Assembly: GCF_001544455.2 (NCBI RefSeq)
Contig: NZ_FCOC02000015.1
Coordinates: 62,001-126,000, forward strand
Source: Caballeronia sordidicola
GTDB taxonomy: Bacteria; Pseudomonadota; Gammaproteobacteria; Burkholderiales; Burkholderiaceae
Reading direction: 5' to 3'
DNA length: 64,000 bases
This document shows positions 56,338 through 64,000 of this stretch, in pieces. The position numbers and the translations under genes were made by a program. The notes beneath the pieces were generated by a model that was not told where the DNA came from, made no database searches, and worked only from the letters and a program-made list of their open reading frames with translations. Position 1 is the stretch's first letter; the number at the start of each line of letters is the position of its first letter.

Positions 56338-56577
56338 AAACCAAAAACGCTTTTACCTCGCTTACGTCAGCACGCTTACGTCAGCGGCCGAGTCAAGCCT
56401 GCAAACGGCTGCCAGTTCCGTTATGAAGATGGCCGTTTTGTCATGTTGTGCGGAACCAATGCATTGATTAGGCGCTCTGAACCCTGCGCCAGCGCAAACA
56501 AGCCGCGTTCTCTTCCGGCCTCACGCGCGAAAAGCACTATATTGGAAGCTCGTTTTTGTTATCTGAAGGAGTACAGC
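56338..56577. other. Intergenic region with a short tandem repeat
   Basis: No gene is seen. CGCTTACGTCAG occurs twice with a 14-base period (56359-56370 and 56373-56384). A possible promoter for the DUF2501 gene lies in the AT-rich stretch around 56535-56565, followed by the ribosome site GAAGGAG. Confidence 0.4.
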
Positions 56578-57057
56578 ATGAAATTCCGCACAACCCGAAG
56601 CACCGTTGCAGGCATCGCGATTGCGCTGTCGTTGCCTTTGTTGTCCATGTCCGCCGCGCACGCGCAACTCGGCAATCTGCTCAAGGGAGGAGGAAGTTCC
56701 GACGGGTCATCGAGCAGACTCAGCAACCTTGGCAGCATGGGCAGTGCGCTGACCGGGCAATCGCTGACATCGGGCAGCACCAGCAACGTGGCGGGCGTGC
56801 TGCAGTTTTGCATCAAGAACAACTATGTCAATGCCAACAGCGCCTCAACGGTAGAAAACTCGTTGATGAGCAAGCTGGGCGGCACGTCGGCCGCATCGCA
56901 GGATAGCGGGTACACCGACGGCGCGAACGGCCTGTTGAAAAGCGGTAACGGCAAGCAGGTCGACCTGAGCGGCAGCGGCCTGAAAGAACAGGTCACCAAG
57001 CAGGTCTGCGACAAGATCCTGTCGCAAGGCAAGTCATTGCTTGGCATGGGGCAATAA
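56578..57057 (+). CDS. DUF2501 family exported protein
   Basis: A 159-residue protein with a signal peptide cleaved after AHA (about residue 26), a Gly/Ser-rich linker (32-60) and the DUF2501 domain: NVAGVLQFCIKNNYVN, LMSKLGG and VTKQVCDKILSQGKSLLG, with two Cys probably forming a disulfide in the periplasm. GAAGGAG sits at the correct distance. The family's role is unknown. A strong intrinsic terminator follows, so it is a single-gene unit. Confidence 0.88.
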   Translation: MKFRTTRSTVAGIAIALSLPLLSMSAAHAQLGNLLKGGGSSDGSSSRLSNLGSMGSALTGQSLTSGSTSNVAGVLQFCIKNNYVNANSASTVENSLMSKLGGTSAASQDSGYTDGANGLLKSGNGKQVDLSGSGLKEQVTKQVCDKILSQGKSLLGMGQ

Positions 57058-57085
57058 GCAATCGGGCAATAAGCCACGGTTCAAG

Positions 57086-57116
57086 GAACGGTCCCGCTTG
57101 CCGGGACCGTTCTTTT
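57086..57116 (+). terminator. Intrinsic terminator after the DUF2501 gene
   Basis: GAACGGTCCC (57086-57095) pairs exactly with GGGACCGTTC (57103-57112) around a seven-base loop and is followed by TTTT. It closes the rightward DUF2501 unit and lies before the convergent ABC exporter gene. Confidence 0.85.
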
Positions 57117-57139
57117 GTCACAGCCTATCTTTTTACAAT

Positions 57140-59011
57140 CTATCTTCCCGCGGCCAGCGTAGCGTCGCCAACATAACCATGCGTCATTGAAGGTTCATCG
57201 AATTCCTTCATCAGTCCGAGCGCCTGCCGTTCATACAACCGGCGATACAACCCGTTGTCGACCTGAATCAGCGCGTCGTGGCTGCCCTCTTCCGCAATCC
57301 GGCCGCGGTCGAGCACGAGCAACCGGTCCAGCGCCCGCACCGTGGAAAGCCGATGCGCCACCACCAGCGTGGTGCGCCCGACCATCAGCCGTTCCATTGC
57401 CTGCTGGATCAGCACCTCGCTTTCGCTATCGAGGCTTGACGTTGCTTCGTCGAGTATCAGCACCGGCGCGTCGGCCAGGAAAGCGCGTGCAATCGCCACG
57501 CGTTGCCGTTCTCCGCCCGACAACTTGATGCCGCGCTCGCCCACCAGCGTGTCATAGCCTTGTGGCAACGCCGCAATGAAGTCATGCGCGCTCGCAAGCC
57601 TGGCGGCACGTTCGATTTCCGCTTGCGTCGCGCCCGGCTTCGCATACGCGATGTTCTCCGCGAGCGACCGGTGAAACAGCACGGGCTCCTGCTGAACGAT
57701 CGCAATTTGCGCGCGCAGCGAAGCCTGGCGAACATCGGCAATGTTCTGTCCGTCGATGGTGATCTGCCCGCTGGAGACGTCGTAAAGACGCTGGATCAGC
57801 TTGATCAGCGTGGTCTTGCCCGATCCCGAATGCCCAACCAGTCCGACGCGTTCCCCTGGCGCGACATGCAGCGAGAAATCGTCGTAGAGCGGCCTGGTGT
57901 GGCCGTCGTAGCAGAACGTCACGTGCTCGAAGCGAATCTCGCCCCTGGTAATCGCAATGGGGCCCGCACCCGGCTTGTCTTCAATGCCCAACGGCTGCGC
58001 CTCCAGCGACACGAGCTCTTCCATGTCGTTGACCGAACGCTGCAAGTTGCGCACATGCATGCCGATTTCGCGAAGATAACCTTGCAGCATGAAGAACATG
58101 GTGAGCGTGAACGTGATGTCGCCGACGCTGGCTTTATCGGCGTTCCAGAGCAGCAAGGCCGCGCCGAGAATCGCCACCTGCATGGCGACGAGCATGCCGC
58201 CCTGCACGCCGCCGTTGATCGTGCCGCGCGCCCAGGTGCGCTTCGTGCGGTGCCGCCACTTGCCGATCACCCGCGCGAGCCGCGCCTCTTCGCGCGTTTC
58301 CGCGCCGAAGGCCTTGACTACCGTATTGCAGCTCACCGCGTCGGCCAGCGCGCCGCCCATGCGCGTATCCCACGCGTTGCCAAGCCGCGCGGCGGGCGCG
58401 ACGAACCCGAGCGACAACGCCACGGTCACGCCGATATAAACCAGCGACCCAATGCCGACCACCACGCCCATCACGGTCCAGTGCGCGCCCAGCAGCAAGG
58501 TTGCGCCAACCAGCATGACCAGCGAAGGCAACAGCGCGATCAGCAACGTGTCGTTGAGCAGGTCGAGCGCCCACATGCCGCGCGTGATCTTGCGGACAGT
58601 GGAGCCTGCAAAGCTGTTGCCGTGCCAGTCGGTGGAAAACCGCTGCACACGATGAAACGCGTCCGCTGCGATTTCGCTCATCATCCGCAACGTCAGCGCG
58701 ATGATGTTCATGAACACGAGTTGACGCAACAGCGTTGCGCTAAGGCCAAGCGCGGCCAGTGCGCAAAACGCGGTAACGGCTGCCTGCCACGCAAGCGCCT
58801 TGCCGCTCGCGCCTGCAGCGAGTGCGTCGACAAGGCGTCCTGCGAAGAGCGGCGTGAGCACGTCGGCTAGCGCCGCGAACAGCGCAAGCACAACGATTGC
58901 AACGATCCGCCAGGGCTGCTTGCCCCAGTGAACAACGGTGAAACCGAGAACGTCCTTGAACGCCCGTCCGCCGAAGTCGAGTTTTCTTGCGGTTTTTCTT
59001 GTATAGGCCAT
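57140..59011 (-). CDS. ABC exporter (fused membrane and ATPase domains)
   Basis: A 623-residue half-transporter. Six transmembrane segments span about 35-330, followed by the nucleotide-binding domain: Walker A VGHSGSGKTT near 405, signature LSGGERQRVAIARAF, Walker B PVLILDEATSSLD and H-loop AHRLSTV. Being a type IV (MsbA-like) exporter it should work as a homodimer, or with a partner not seen here. Substrates of this group range from lipids to drugs and cannot be assigned. It is transcribed alone, convergent with the DUF2501 gene. Confidence 0.92.
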   Translation of the reverse strand: MAYTRKTARKLDFGGRAFKDVLGFTVVHWGKQPWRIVAIVVLALFAALADVLTPLFAGRLVDALAAGASGKALAWQAAVTAFCALAALGLSATLLRQLVFMNIIALTLRMMSEIAADAFHRVQRFSTDWHGNSFAGSTVRKITRGMWALDLLNDTLLIALLPSLVMLVGATLLLGAHWTVMGVVVGIGSLVYIGVTVALSLGFVAPAARLGNAWDTRMGGALADAVSCNTVVKAFGAETREEARLARVIGKWRHRTKRTWARGTINGGVQGGMLVAMQVAILGAALLLWNADKASVGDITFTLTMFFMLQGYLREIGMHVRNLQRSVNDMEELVSLEAQPLGIEDKPGAGPIAITRGEIRFEHVTFCYDGHTRPLYDDFSLHVAPGERVGLVGHSGSGKTTLIKLIQRLYDVSSGQITIDGQNIADVRQASLRAQIAIVQQEPVLFHRSLAENIAYAKPGATQAEIERAARLASAHDFIAALPQGYDTLVGERGIKLSGGERQRVAIARAFLADAPVLILDEATSSLDSESEVLIQQAMERLMVGRTTLVVAHRLSTVRALDRLLVLDRGRIAEEGSHDALIQVDNGLYRRLYERQALGLMKEFDEPSMTHGYVGDATLAAGR

Positions 59012-59529
59012 TTGCCACAGCTCGTGGCGCGAAACGCCGCGAAGCTATCCTGTCGAAAAGAAAATAGAGCGACAGCCAAAGCGCGCCTCTTGCGAGCAAG
59101 GCGAACGGATCAGGGGCTGTCTGGAATGAGCGCGGGCTTCAGCACCTGCGCGGACGGCGACTCAGGCGTGTCGCGGCGTCTGGGAAAAGACAGCACAAGG
59201 GAGAGCGATAGCCATTGGATACATATGGTGCCTCCCTTTGAGAGATGATTTGAAAGATGAAATGCGGTGTAGGGTTTGACTTTTAGAAGCGACCCGAGTC
59301 CTGATTTTATCAGGCGTGTGCGCTCCTTGCCAACACCCGCGGCGAACTTTCGGCCAGCTCATCGGCCACTTCACAAAGCCGTAAAAAAGCCGAGACCGCG
59401 CGACGGATTTTCGCTGCAACTACGTTCAAGTATTCGTGCCGCGCGCCGGTCGTGGTTTACTGATGCGCGCGCCGGGCCGCTCGAACGCCCGGCGCGGGCT
59501 GTTCAACATGTGCTGCGAGACCCAACACA
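59012..59529. other. Intergenic region upstream of the ECF sigma operon
   Basis: About 520 bases between the divergent exporter and sigma factor genes. An 85-codon minus-strand frame (59162-59419) lacks a recognisable family or a good start and is not called. GC-rich inverted segments near 59470-59500 may fold in the sigma-factor leader. Both promoters must lie here but could not be fixed. Confidence 0.35.
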
Positions 59530-60105
59530 TTGATCGAAGAAGATCCGGACGCGGACCTGCTGGCTCGCATGAACGACGAGGAACCGGGTGCAGTTCGCGA
59601 AATGGTCGCGCGCAAGCTGCCGCGTCTGCTCGCGCTCGCCACGCGCATGCTGGGTGACCGTGACGAGGCAAGCGACGTGGCGCAGGAAGTGTTCATCCGC
59701 ATCTGGACGCAGGCGTCGCGCTGGCAGCGCGGGCAGGCGCGCTTTGACACGTGGCTGCATCGCGTGGCGCTCAATCTTTGCTATGACCGTTTGCGCCGAC
59801 GGCGCGACGTATCGCTTGACGACGACATTCCGGAGCCGGCCGGTCACGCGCCGCTCCCGGAAGACCAACTCGACGATACTGCCCGCAACACCCGCATCGC
59901 CGCGGCGCTCGCGGCGCTTCCCGCGCGTCAGCGCGAGGCGCTCGTGCTGCAGTATTACCAGGAACTATCGAATATTGAAGCCGCCGCCGTGATGGGCATC
60001 AGCGTGGACGCGCTGGAAAGCCTGCTTTCGCGGGCGCGCCGCACATTGCGCAGCCGTCTTGCCGGCGAACGCGGCGAGCATGTCTCTGGAAAGGAACGCC
60101 GATGA
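59530..60105 (+). CDS. ECF-type RNA polymerase sigma factor
   Basis: A 191-residue sigma-70 family ECF factor. Region 2 (about 25-85) includes LPRLLALATRMLGDRDEASDVAQEVF, and region 4 (about 125-180) has LPARQREALVLQYYQELSNIEAAAVMG. A TTG at 59530 starts the longest form; an ATG at 59569 would still keep region 2. It overlaps the next gene by ATGA. A membrane protein and a Spy-like periplasmic protein follow, suggesting an envelope or metal stress regulon. Confidence 0.9.
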   Translation: MIEEDPDADLLARMNDEEPGAVREMVARKLPRLLALATRMLGDRDEASDVAQEVFIRIWTQASRWQRGQARFDTWLHRVALNLCYDRLRRRRDVSLDDDIPEPAGHAPLPEDQLDDTARNTRIAAALAALPARQREALVLQYYQELSNIEAAAVMGISVDALESLLSRARRTLRSRLAGERGEHVSGKERR

Positions 60106-60545
60106 CCCCCGAACGTTTTCGCCGCCTCACCGAGGCTTATGGCGCGATGCCTGAACACTGGCCACAAGCCGAGCGCGCAGACGCAGAGGCGCTTCTCGCG
60201 CAACGCCATCCCGACGCGCTGGCGGCGCTTGCCGAAGCCGGTTCGCTCGATCTGCTGCTGTCGGCGCACGCTGTCGCCGCGCCCGAAACCGAGTTGATCC
60301 GGCGCATCGTGGAATCGTCGCCAGCGGGCTCGTCCAGTCGCAAACCCGCGTGGAAAAAGCCTAACTGGTGGCTGTCGGGCGCGGGTTTTGTCGGCGCGGG
60401 CGTGGCGGGCATTGCGGCCGGTGTACTGGTCATGTCGCTGGCCACATCGCTTTCGGGCGCCCCGGGCGGGCCGCCCAGCCTCTTCGATCAAACCGGTGAA
60501 AGCACCGTTTTCAGCAACGGCACGACCGACTGGAGCGATCAATGA
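60102..60545 (+). CDS. Single-span membrane protein, probable anti-sigma factor
   Basis: A 147-residue protein with an N-terminal cytoplasmic helical region (1-85, starting TPERFRRLTEAYGAMPEHWP), one transmembrane segment at about 90-115 and a short periplasmic tail. This is the layout of an anti-sigma factor, and it is coupled by ATGA overlaps to the sigma gene before it and the Spy-like gene after it. No zinc-binding anti-sigma motif was seen. Role inferred from topology and context. Confidence 0.65.
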   Translation: MTPERFRRLTEAYGAMPEHWPQAERADAEALLAQRHPDALAALAEAGSLDLLLSAHAVAAPETELIRRIVESSPAGSSSRKPAWKKPNWWLSGAGFVGAGVAGIAAGVLVMSLATSLSGAPGGPPSLFDQTGESTVFSNGTTDWSDQ

Positions 60546-61015
60546 CCATGCCTATAAAAAGGCTCAGGACGCTGCTGGCCGTATCGGCGGTGCTCAATAT
60601 CTTTCTGCTTGGCGCCATTGGCGGCGGCGCATACAGGTGGATTGAAAAGCAGAAAGCCGATGCGCTTGCGCAGCAGCGCGGGCTGCGTTTTGCCGCCGCC
60701 GAATTGCCGCAGGCACGCCGCGACCAGTTGCGCGATGCGCTCAGGCAGACGCGCCGTGAAACTTTGCCGCTGATTCTCAGCGCGCGCTCGGGACGGATCG
60801 ATGTCGTGCAAGCGCTTCAATCGCCGCAATTCGATCGTGCGGCGCTCGACGCCGCCCTCGCGCGCACGCGTGACGCCGACATGGCCGTGCGTGCGCGCGT
60901 GGAAGGCACGGTCGCCGATTTCGCCGCGACGCTGGACGCTGGCGAACGCATGAAACTCGTCGACGCGTTGCAGCGCCACGGCCCGTTGCACGTCGGGCCT
61001 GCACCGAAAAAATAA
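60542..61015 (+). CDS. Periplasmic heavy-metal sensor/Spy-like protein
   Basis: A 157-residue protein with an N-terminal anchor (about 8-30) and a helical periplasmic part with LPQARRDQLRDALRQTRRE, typical of the CpxP/Spy/CnrX-like metal-resistance family (Metal_resist). It may act as a chaperone or as a sensor for the sigma/anti-sigma pair. It overlaps the preceding gene by four bases. Metal-binding residues are not obvious. Confidence 0.7.
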   Translation: MTMPIKRLRTLLAVSAVLNIFLLGAIGGGAYRWIEKQKADALAQQRGLRFAAAELPQARRDQLRDALRQTRRETLPLILSARSGRIDVVQALQSPQFDRAALDAALARTRDADMAVRARVEGTVADFAATLDAGERMKLVDALQRHGPLHVGPAPKK

Positions 61016-61088
61016 ACTGGCGGGATAGCGACGGAATCGCCCCGCCTTCACGTTTAAGCACCATGGCAACTCAAAACGGTGGGACACC

Positions 61089-62483
61089 ATGACCGGCGTG
61101 ACGCCTGCTGCAATCGCGATGAACCGCTTCGGCCTCGGCGCGCGCGCCGGGGAAACGGCGCCGTCCGACCCAAAGGGGTGGCTTGCCGCGCAACTCACGG
61201 GCGCGACCTACCAGCCCGTGTCGCCGGCGCTCGCAAACCAGCCTTCGAGCAGCGTGCTGGCCGCGGATTTCGCCGAGGCCCAAAGCGCGATCCGCGCAGC
61301 CGGCGCCGACGACAAAAAGGGCGTACGCAAGGCCTACAATGAGAAACTGCGCGATACATACCGCGCCGCCGTCAATGCGCGATTCACGAGCGCGTTGCAG
61401 ACGCAGGCGCCGTTTGTCGAAAGGCTGGTGGCGTTCTGGGCGAATCACTTTGCGGTATCGGTGGAAAAACCCGCCGTCGCGGTCCTCGCCGGTTCATTCG
61501 AAACCGAGGCTATCCGTGCGCACGTGCTCGGCCGTTTCGAGGACATGCTGGTTGCAGCCGAACGTCATCCGGCCATGCAGATTTTCCTCGACCAGGCACG
61601 CTCCGTCGGTCCCGATAGCCCCGCCGCAGAGCGCGCCGCTGCGCGCCATCCGGATAACAAGCCGGGGCTCAACGAAAACCTCGCGCGCGAGATCATGGAA
61701 CTGCATACGCTTGGCGTGCGCAGCGGTTACGCCCAGCAAGATGTCACCGAGTTCGCGCGTGCACTGACCGGATGGAGTATTGGCGGGATGGGCGGCGGAC
61801 CTCGGCGCAACGACGCCGCGCCCGGACAGTTCGTGTTTCGCGAGCCGCAGCACGAGCCGGGGACCCGCACGATCATGGACCGCCAATATGACCCGCCTGG
61901 CGAACAACAGGCGCTGGCCGTGCTGCACGATCTGGCTCGATCGCCCGCGACGGCGCAGCATATCGCCCAAAAACTCGCCCGGCATTTTGTCGCCGATAAC
62001 CCGCCGCCCTCGCTCGTCGAGCGCCTCGCCAGCGTATTCAGCGCGACAAACGGCGATCTGCCGAGCGTGTATCAGGTGCTGATCGATTCGCCGGAAGCGT
62101 GGTCGCCCGTCGACGCCAAGTTCAAGACGCCGTGGGACTGGACCGTGTCGTCCATGCGGGGTCTGGGTCATGACGATACTGGCAAGATGCAGGTTGCGCC
62201 CTTGCTTACGCAGCTTGGCCAGCCCGTCTGGCGCCCGGGTTCTCCCGCCGGTTACGACGATATTGCCGCAAGCTGGGCCGCGCCCGACGCGCTCGTGCGC
62301 CGCGTGGAGATGGCCCAGCGTCTTGCAGCACGCATAGGCGATACGCTCGATGCCCGCACGCTCGGCAATCAGTTGCTCGTGGGTTCATTGAGCGATGCTA
62401 CGGCATCCGAACTATCGCGCGCCGAAAGCGCGCAAACGGCGCTTGCGCTATTGCTTGTTTCCCCCGATTTCCAAAGGAGATGA
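61089..62483 (+). CDS. DUF1800 family protein
   Basis: A 464-residue DUF1800 protein: AIAMNRFGLGARAGE at the start, FVERLVAFWANHFAVS, ARHPDNKPGLNENLAREIMELHTLG and VTEFARALTGWSI. The function is unestablished. It is almost always paired with a DUF1501 gene, as here, five bases before that gene's ATG, and the pair probably acts in the envelope. It follows the ECF sigma operon after 73 bases and may belong to its regulon. No classical signal peptide is visible. Confidence 0.9.
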   Translation: MTGVTPAAIAMNRFGLGARAGETAPSDPKGWLAAQLTGATYQPVSPALANQPSSSVLAADFAEAQSAIRAAGADDKKGVRKAYNEKLRDTYRAAVNARFTSALQTQAPFVERLVAFWANHFAVSVEKPAVAVLAGSFETEAIRAHVLGRFEDMLVAAERHPAMQIFLDQARSVGPDSPAAERAAARHPDNKPGLNENLAREIMELHTLGVRSGYAQQDVTEFARALTGWSIGGMGGGPRRNDAAPGQFVFREPQHEPGTRTIMDRQYDPPGEQQALAVLHDLARSPATAQHIAQKLARHFVADNPPPSLVERLASVFSATNGDLPSVYQVLIDSPEAWSPVDAKFKTPWDWTVSSMRGLGHDDTGKMQVAPLLTQLGQPVWRPGSPAGYDDIAASWAAPDALVRRVEMAQRLAARIGDTLDARTLGNQLLVGSLSDATASELSRAESAQTALALLLVSPDFQRR

Positions 62484-62487
62484 CACC

Positions 62488-63636
62488 ATGATCACGCGTC
62501 GGAATTTCTTGTGGTGCGCCGGTGCGGGCGTTGGTTCAATGCTCGTGGGATCGCGCATGGCGTTTGCATCGGTGGAATCGGACAGGCGTTTCGTGTTCGT
62601 GATCCAGCGCGGCGCGGCCGATGGACTCAATATCGTCGTGCCTTATGCCGATCCTGCCTATTCGAGTCTGCGCGGCGCGCTGGCAATCGACCCCTCGTCC
62701 GCGACAAAACTCGACGGCACGTTCGCGCTACATCCGTCGCTGGCTGAAACCGCGAAGATGTACGCCGCGCAGCAGGCGCTGTTCGTGCACGCGGTTGCGT
62801 CGCCGTATAGGGACCGTTCCCACTTCGACGGACAGAATGTGCTCGAAACCGGCGGGACCGCGCCGTATCAACCGAAGGACGGCTGGCTGAACCGGCTGGT
62901 GTCCATGCTGCCGGTATCGAAGGCGAACGCCATTGCGCTCGCGCCCACGGTGCCGCTCGCGCTGCGCGGCCGGGCCGACGTGACGTCATACGCGCCGTCC
63001 GGACTGCCGCAAGCACCCGACGACCTGCTGGTTCGCGTCACGCAACTCTATTCCGGCGATCCACAGCTTCACGCGCTCTGGACTTCGGCAATGGACGCCC
63101 GTGGCCTTGCCGCCGATGCCGGTGCACGCCAGGACCCCGCTAGCCTCGGCAAGCTCGCTGCGAGCTTCCTGAGCCGTGCGGATGGTCCGCGCATAGCCAT
63201 GATAGAAACCGGTGGATGGGATACGCACACCGCGCAGAACCAGCGGCTCGGCGCACAGCTCAAGGCGCTGGACACCATGATGGCCGCCATGCGCGATAGC
63301 CTTGGCGAGCATTGGGCCAACACCACCGTGCTGGTCGCAACCGAGTTCGGCCGCATGGCCGCGGCGAACGGAACGGGCGGGACGGACCACGGGACGGCGT
63401 CGGCCGCGATGCTGTTGGGCGGCGCCGTGCAAGGCGGCAGGATCCTAGCGGATTGGCCGGGGCTTGCGCCTTCGGCGCTTTATCAGGGACGGGATTTGCG
63501 GCCGACGCTCGGGCTGGATTCGTTGATAGCCGCGGCGGCCGCCGAAACATTCGGTCTTGATCCTGTGCGGGTCAGATCGAGTCTTTTCAATCAAAAGGCT
63601 GCAAGCCCGATGTCGACACGGCTGCTTCGTACCTGA
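62488..63636 (+). CDS. DUF1501 family Tat-exported protein
   Basis: A 382-residue DUF1501 (sulfatase-fold-like) protein. The ATG at 62488 starts a twin-arginine signal (TRRNFLWCAGAG) with cleavage near 28, preceded by AAGGAG; the longer frame from 62395 lies inside the upstream gene. Recognisable are VIQRGAADGLNIVVPYADP, HFDGQNVLETG, MIETGGWDTHTAQN and VLVATEFGRMAAANGTGGTDHGTA. It is coupled to the DUF1800 gene; together they may handle an extracytoplasmic substrate that remains unknown. Confidence 0.92.
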   Translation: MITRRNFLWCAGAGVGSMLVGSRMAFASVESDRRFVFVIQRGAADGLNIVVPYADPAYSSLRGALAIDPSSATKLDGTFALHPSLAETAKMYAAQQALFVHAVASPYRDRSHFDGQNVLETGGTAPYQPKDGWLNRLVSMLPVSKANAIALAPTVPLALRGRADVTSYAPSGLPQAPDDLLVRVTQLYSGDPQLHALWTSAMDARGLAADAGARQDPASLGKLAASFLSRADGPRIAMIETGGWDTHTAQNQRLGAQLKALDTMMAAMRDSLGEHWANTTVLVATEFGRMAAANGTGGTDHGTASAAMLLGGAVQGGRILADWPGLAPSALYQGRDLRPTLGLDSLIAAAAAETFGLDPVRVRSSLFNQKAASPMSTRLLRT

Positions 63637-63718
63637 TCTGTTCAAGGCATCCAGATTTTGGATTATCGATAAACATCTGGAATGCCGTGTCTTGCTGCTG
63701 CTTTGGGCGAACACCTGC

Positions 63719-64000
63719 TCATTGGCCCAACGCATAATGCACGGAGACCTGCCCTTTCTTTTCCTTGATCTTCAGGATTTTTATCTCGCCAATATCCGAG
63801 GTCGATGCAACATGCGTCCCGCCGCAGCTGTAAGCGGGCAAGTCGCCGAACGTCACCATCCGCATGCCGTCGTGCTCAGTCACACGTCGCGCGAGACTCC
63901 TTGACGTCAAGCCGTTGACGAGTTGTTCCAGCGCCGCGGCATCGAGCGCTTGCGCATTGCCTTGCGCCTCGAACACCACGCGCGCTTCGCCTGGCCAATG
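63719..64000 (-). CDS. Alanyl-tRNA editing protein AlaX, truncated by the window edge
   Basis: Ninety-odd C-terminal residues of an AlaX-type trans-editing protein that deacylates mischarged Ser- or Gly-tRNA(Ala). SCGGTHVAST is the hallmark zinc motif, and LPAYSCGGTH with IGEIKILKIKEKKGQ matches the AlaRS editing-domain end. The frame continues through the last base of the window (HWPGEARVVFEAQGN at the edge), so the start lies further right. It converges on the DUF1501 gene. Confidence 0.85.
   Translation of the reverse strand, partial: HWPGEARVVFEAQGNAQALDAAALEQLVNGLTSRSLARRVTEHDGMRMVTFGDLPAYSCGGTHVASTSDIGEIKILKIKEKKGQVSVHYALGQ

Noticed and set aside
57503..58870. 455-codon plus-strand ORF opposite the ABC exporter
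   Set aside because: Antisense to a gene with complete ABC motifs; Arg/His-rich shadow.
59162..59419. 85-codon minus-strand ORF
   Set aside because: No family, weak start context, and composition consistent with chance in an intergenic region.

Overview
The window is GC-rich chromosomal DNA from a beta-proteobacterium of the Burkholderiaceae, most likely the Paraburkholderia/Caballeronia/Burkholderia group. This rests on gene content: Burkholderia-type contact-dependent inhibition (CDI) genes, SfnB/Ssu sulfur genes, an imuA-imuB-dnaE2 cassette with its own LexA box, a DUF4148-like tail and DUF2501. No rRNA, tRNA, CRISPR array or intact transposase was recognised.

Layout. (1) 1-3.5 kb: right end of a CDI locus whose large exoprotein gene would lie left of the window. 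A small membrane protein (candidate immunity), a lipoprotein and a TpsB/CdiB outer-membrane transporter match the Burkholderia A-I-O-B order. (2) 3.5-9.2 kb, minus strand: a three-gene anti-phage system, TerB-domain protein, DUF2791 ATPase and Lhr-like helicase, which matches Shango (sngABC), with overlapping genes. (3) 9.4-15.2 kb: a LysR regulator divergent from a run of detoxification or redox genes (alpha/beta hydrolase, two SDRs, GST, quinone-reductase-like MDR, SRPBCC protein). A dienelactone hydrolase, an orphan solute-binding protein and a decayed ABC ATPase follow to 17.1 kb. (4) 17.3-31.5 kb: a second CDI locus in E. coli order, cdiB-cdiA-cdiI. cdiA carries a 2-bp frameshift in a 306-bp tandem repeat, ends in a colicin E3-type rRNase domain, and is followed by a small candidate immunity gene and a scrambled partial copy of the cdiA 3' region.

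(5) 31.5-40.8 kb: a DUF4148-tailed membrane-anchored protein, then a sulfur-acquisition block: cystine-type ABC transporter, two tandem SfnB-family flavin monooxygenases, a cysteine desulfurase remnant, and an Ssu-type sulfonate ABC transporter. (6) 41-43.8 kb: a TupA-like ATP-grasp gene and an AT-richer two-gene operon (DUF6875-like protein plus stand-alone flavodiiron-type metallo-beta-lactamase) of unknown role. (7) 43.9-48.4 kb: Tat-exported phosphoesterase, LysR regulator divergent from an NAD(P)H oxidoreductase, and a DUF72 protein. (8) 48.4-53.8 kb: SOS mutagenesis cassette imuA-imuB-dnaE2 behind a near-perfect LexA box. (9) 53.9-64 kb: penicillin-acylase-family hydrolase, DUF2501 protein, ABC exporter, an ECF sigma operon with a membrane protein and Spy-like periplasmic protein, then DUF1800/DUF1501 genes and a truncated AlaX editing gene at the right edge.

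The densest accessory content is in the two CDI loci and the Shango system. Between them they show toxin-module exchange, repeat-driven frameshifting and phage defence. The rest reads as ordinary metabolic and stress-response chromosome with small decayed fragments at the seams.
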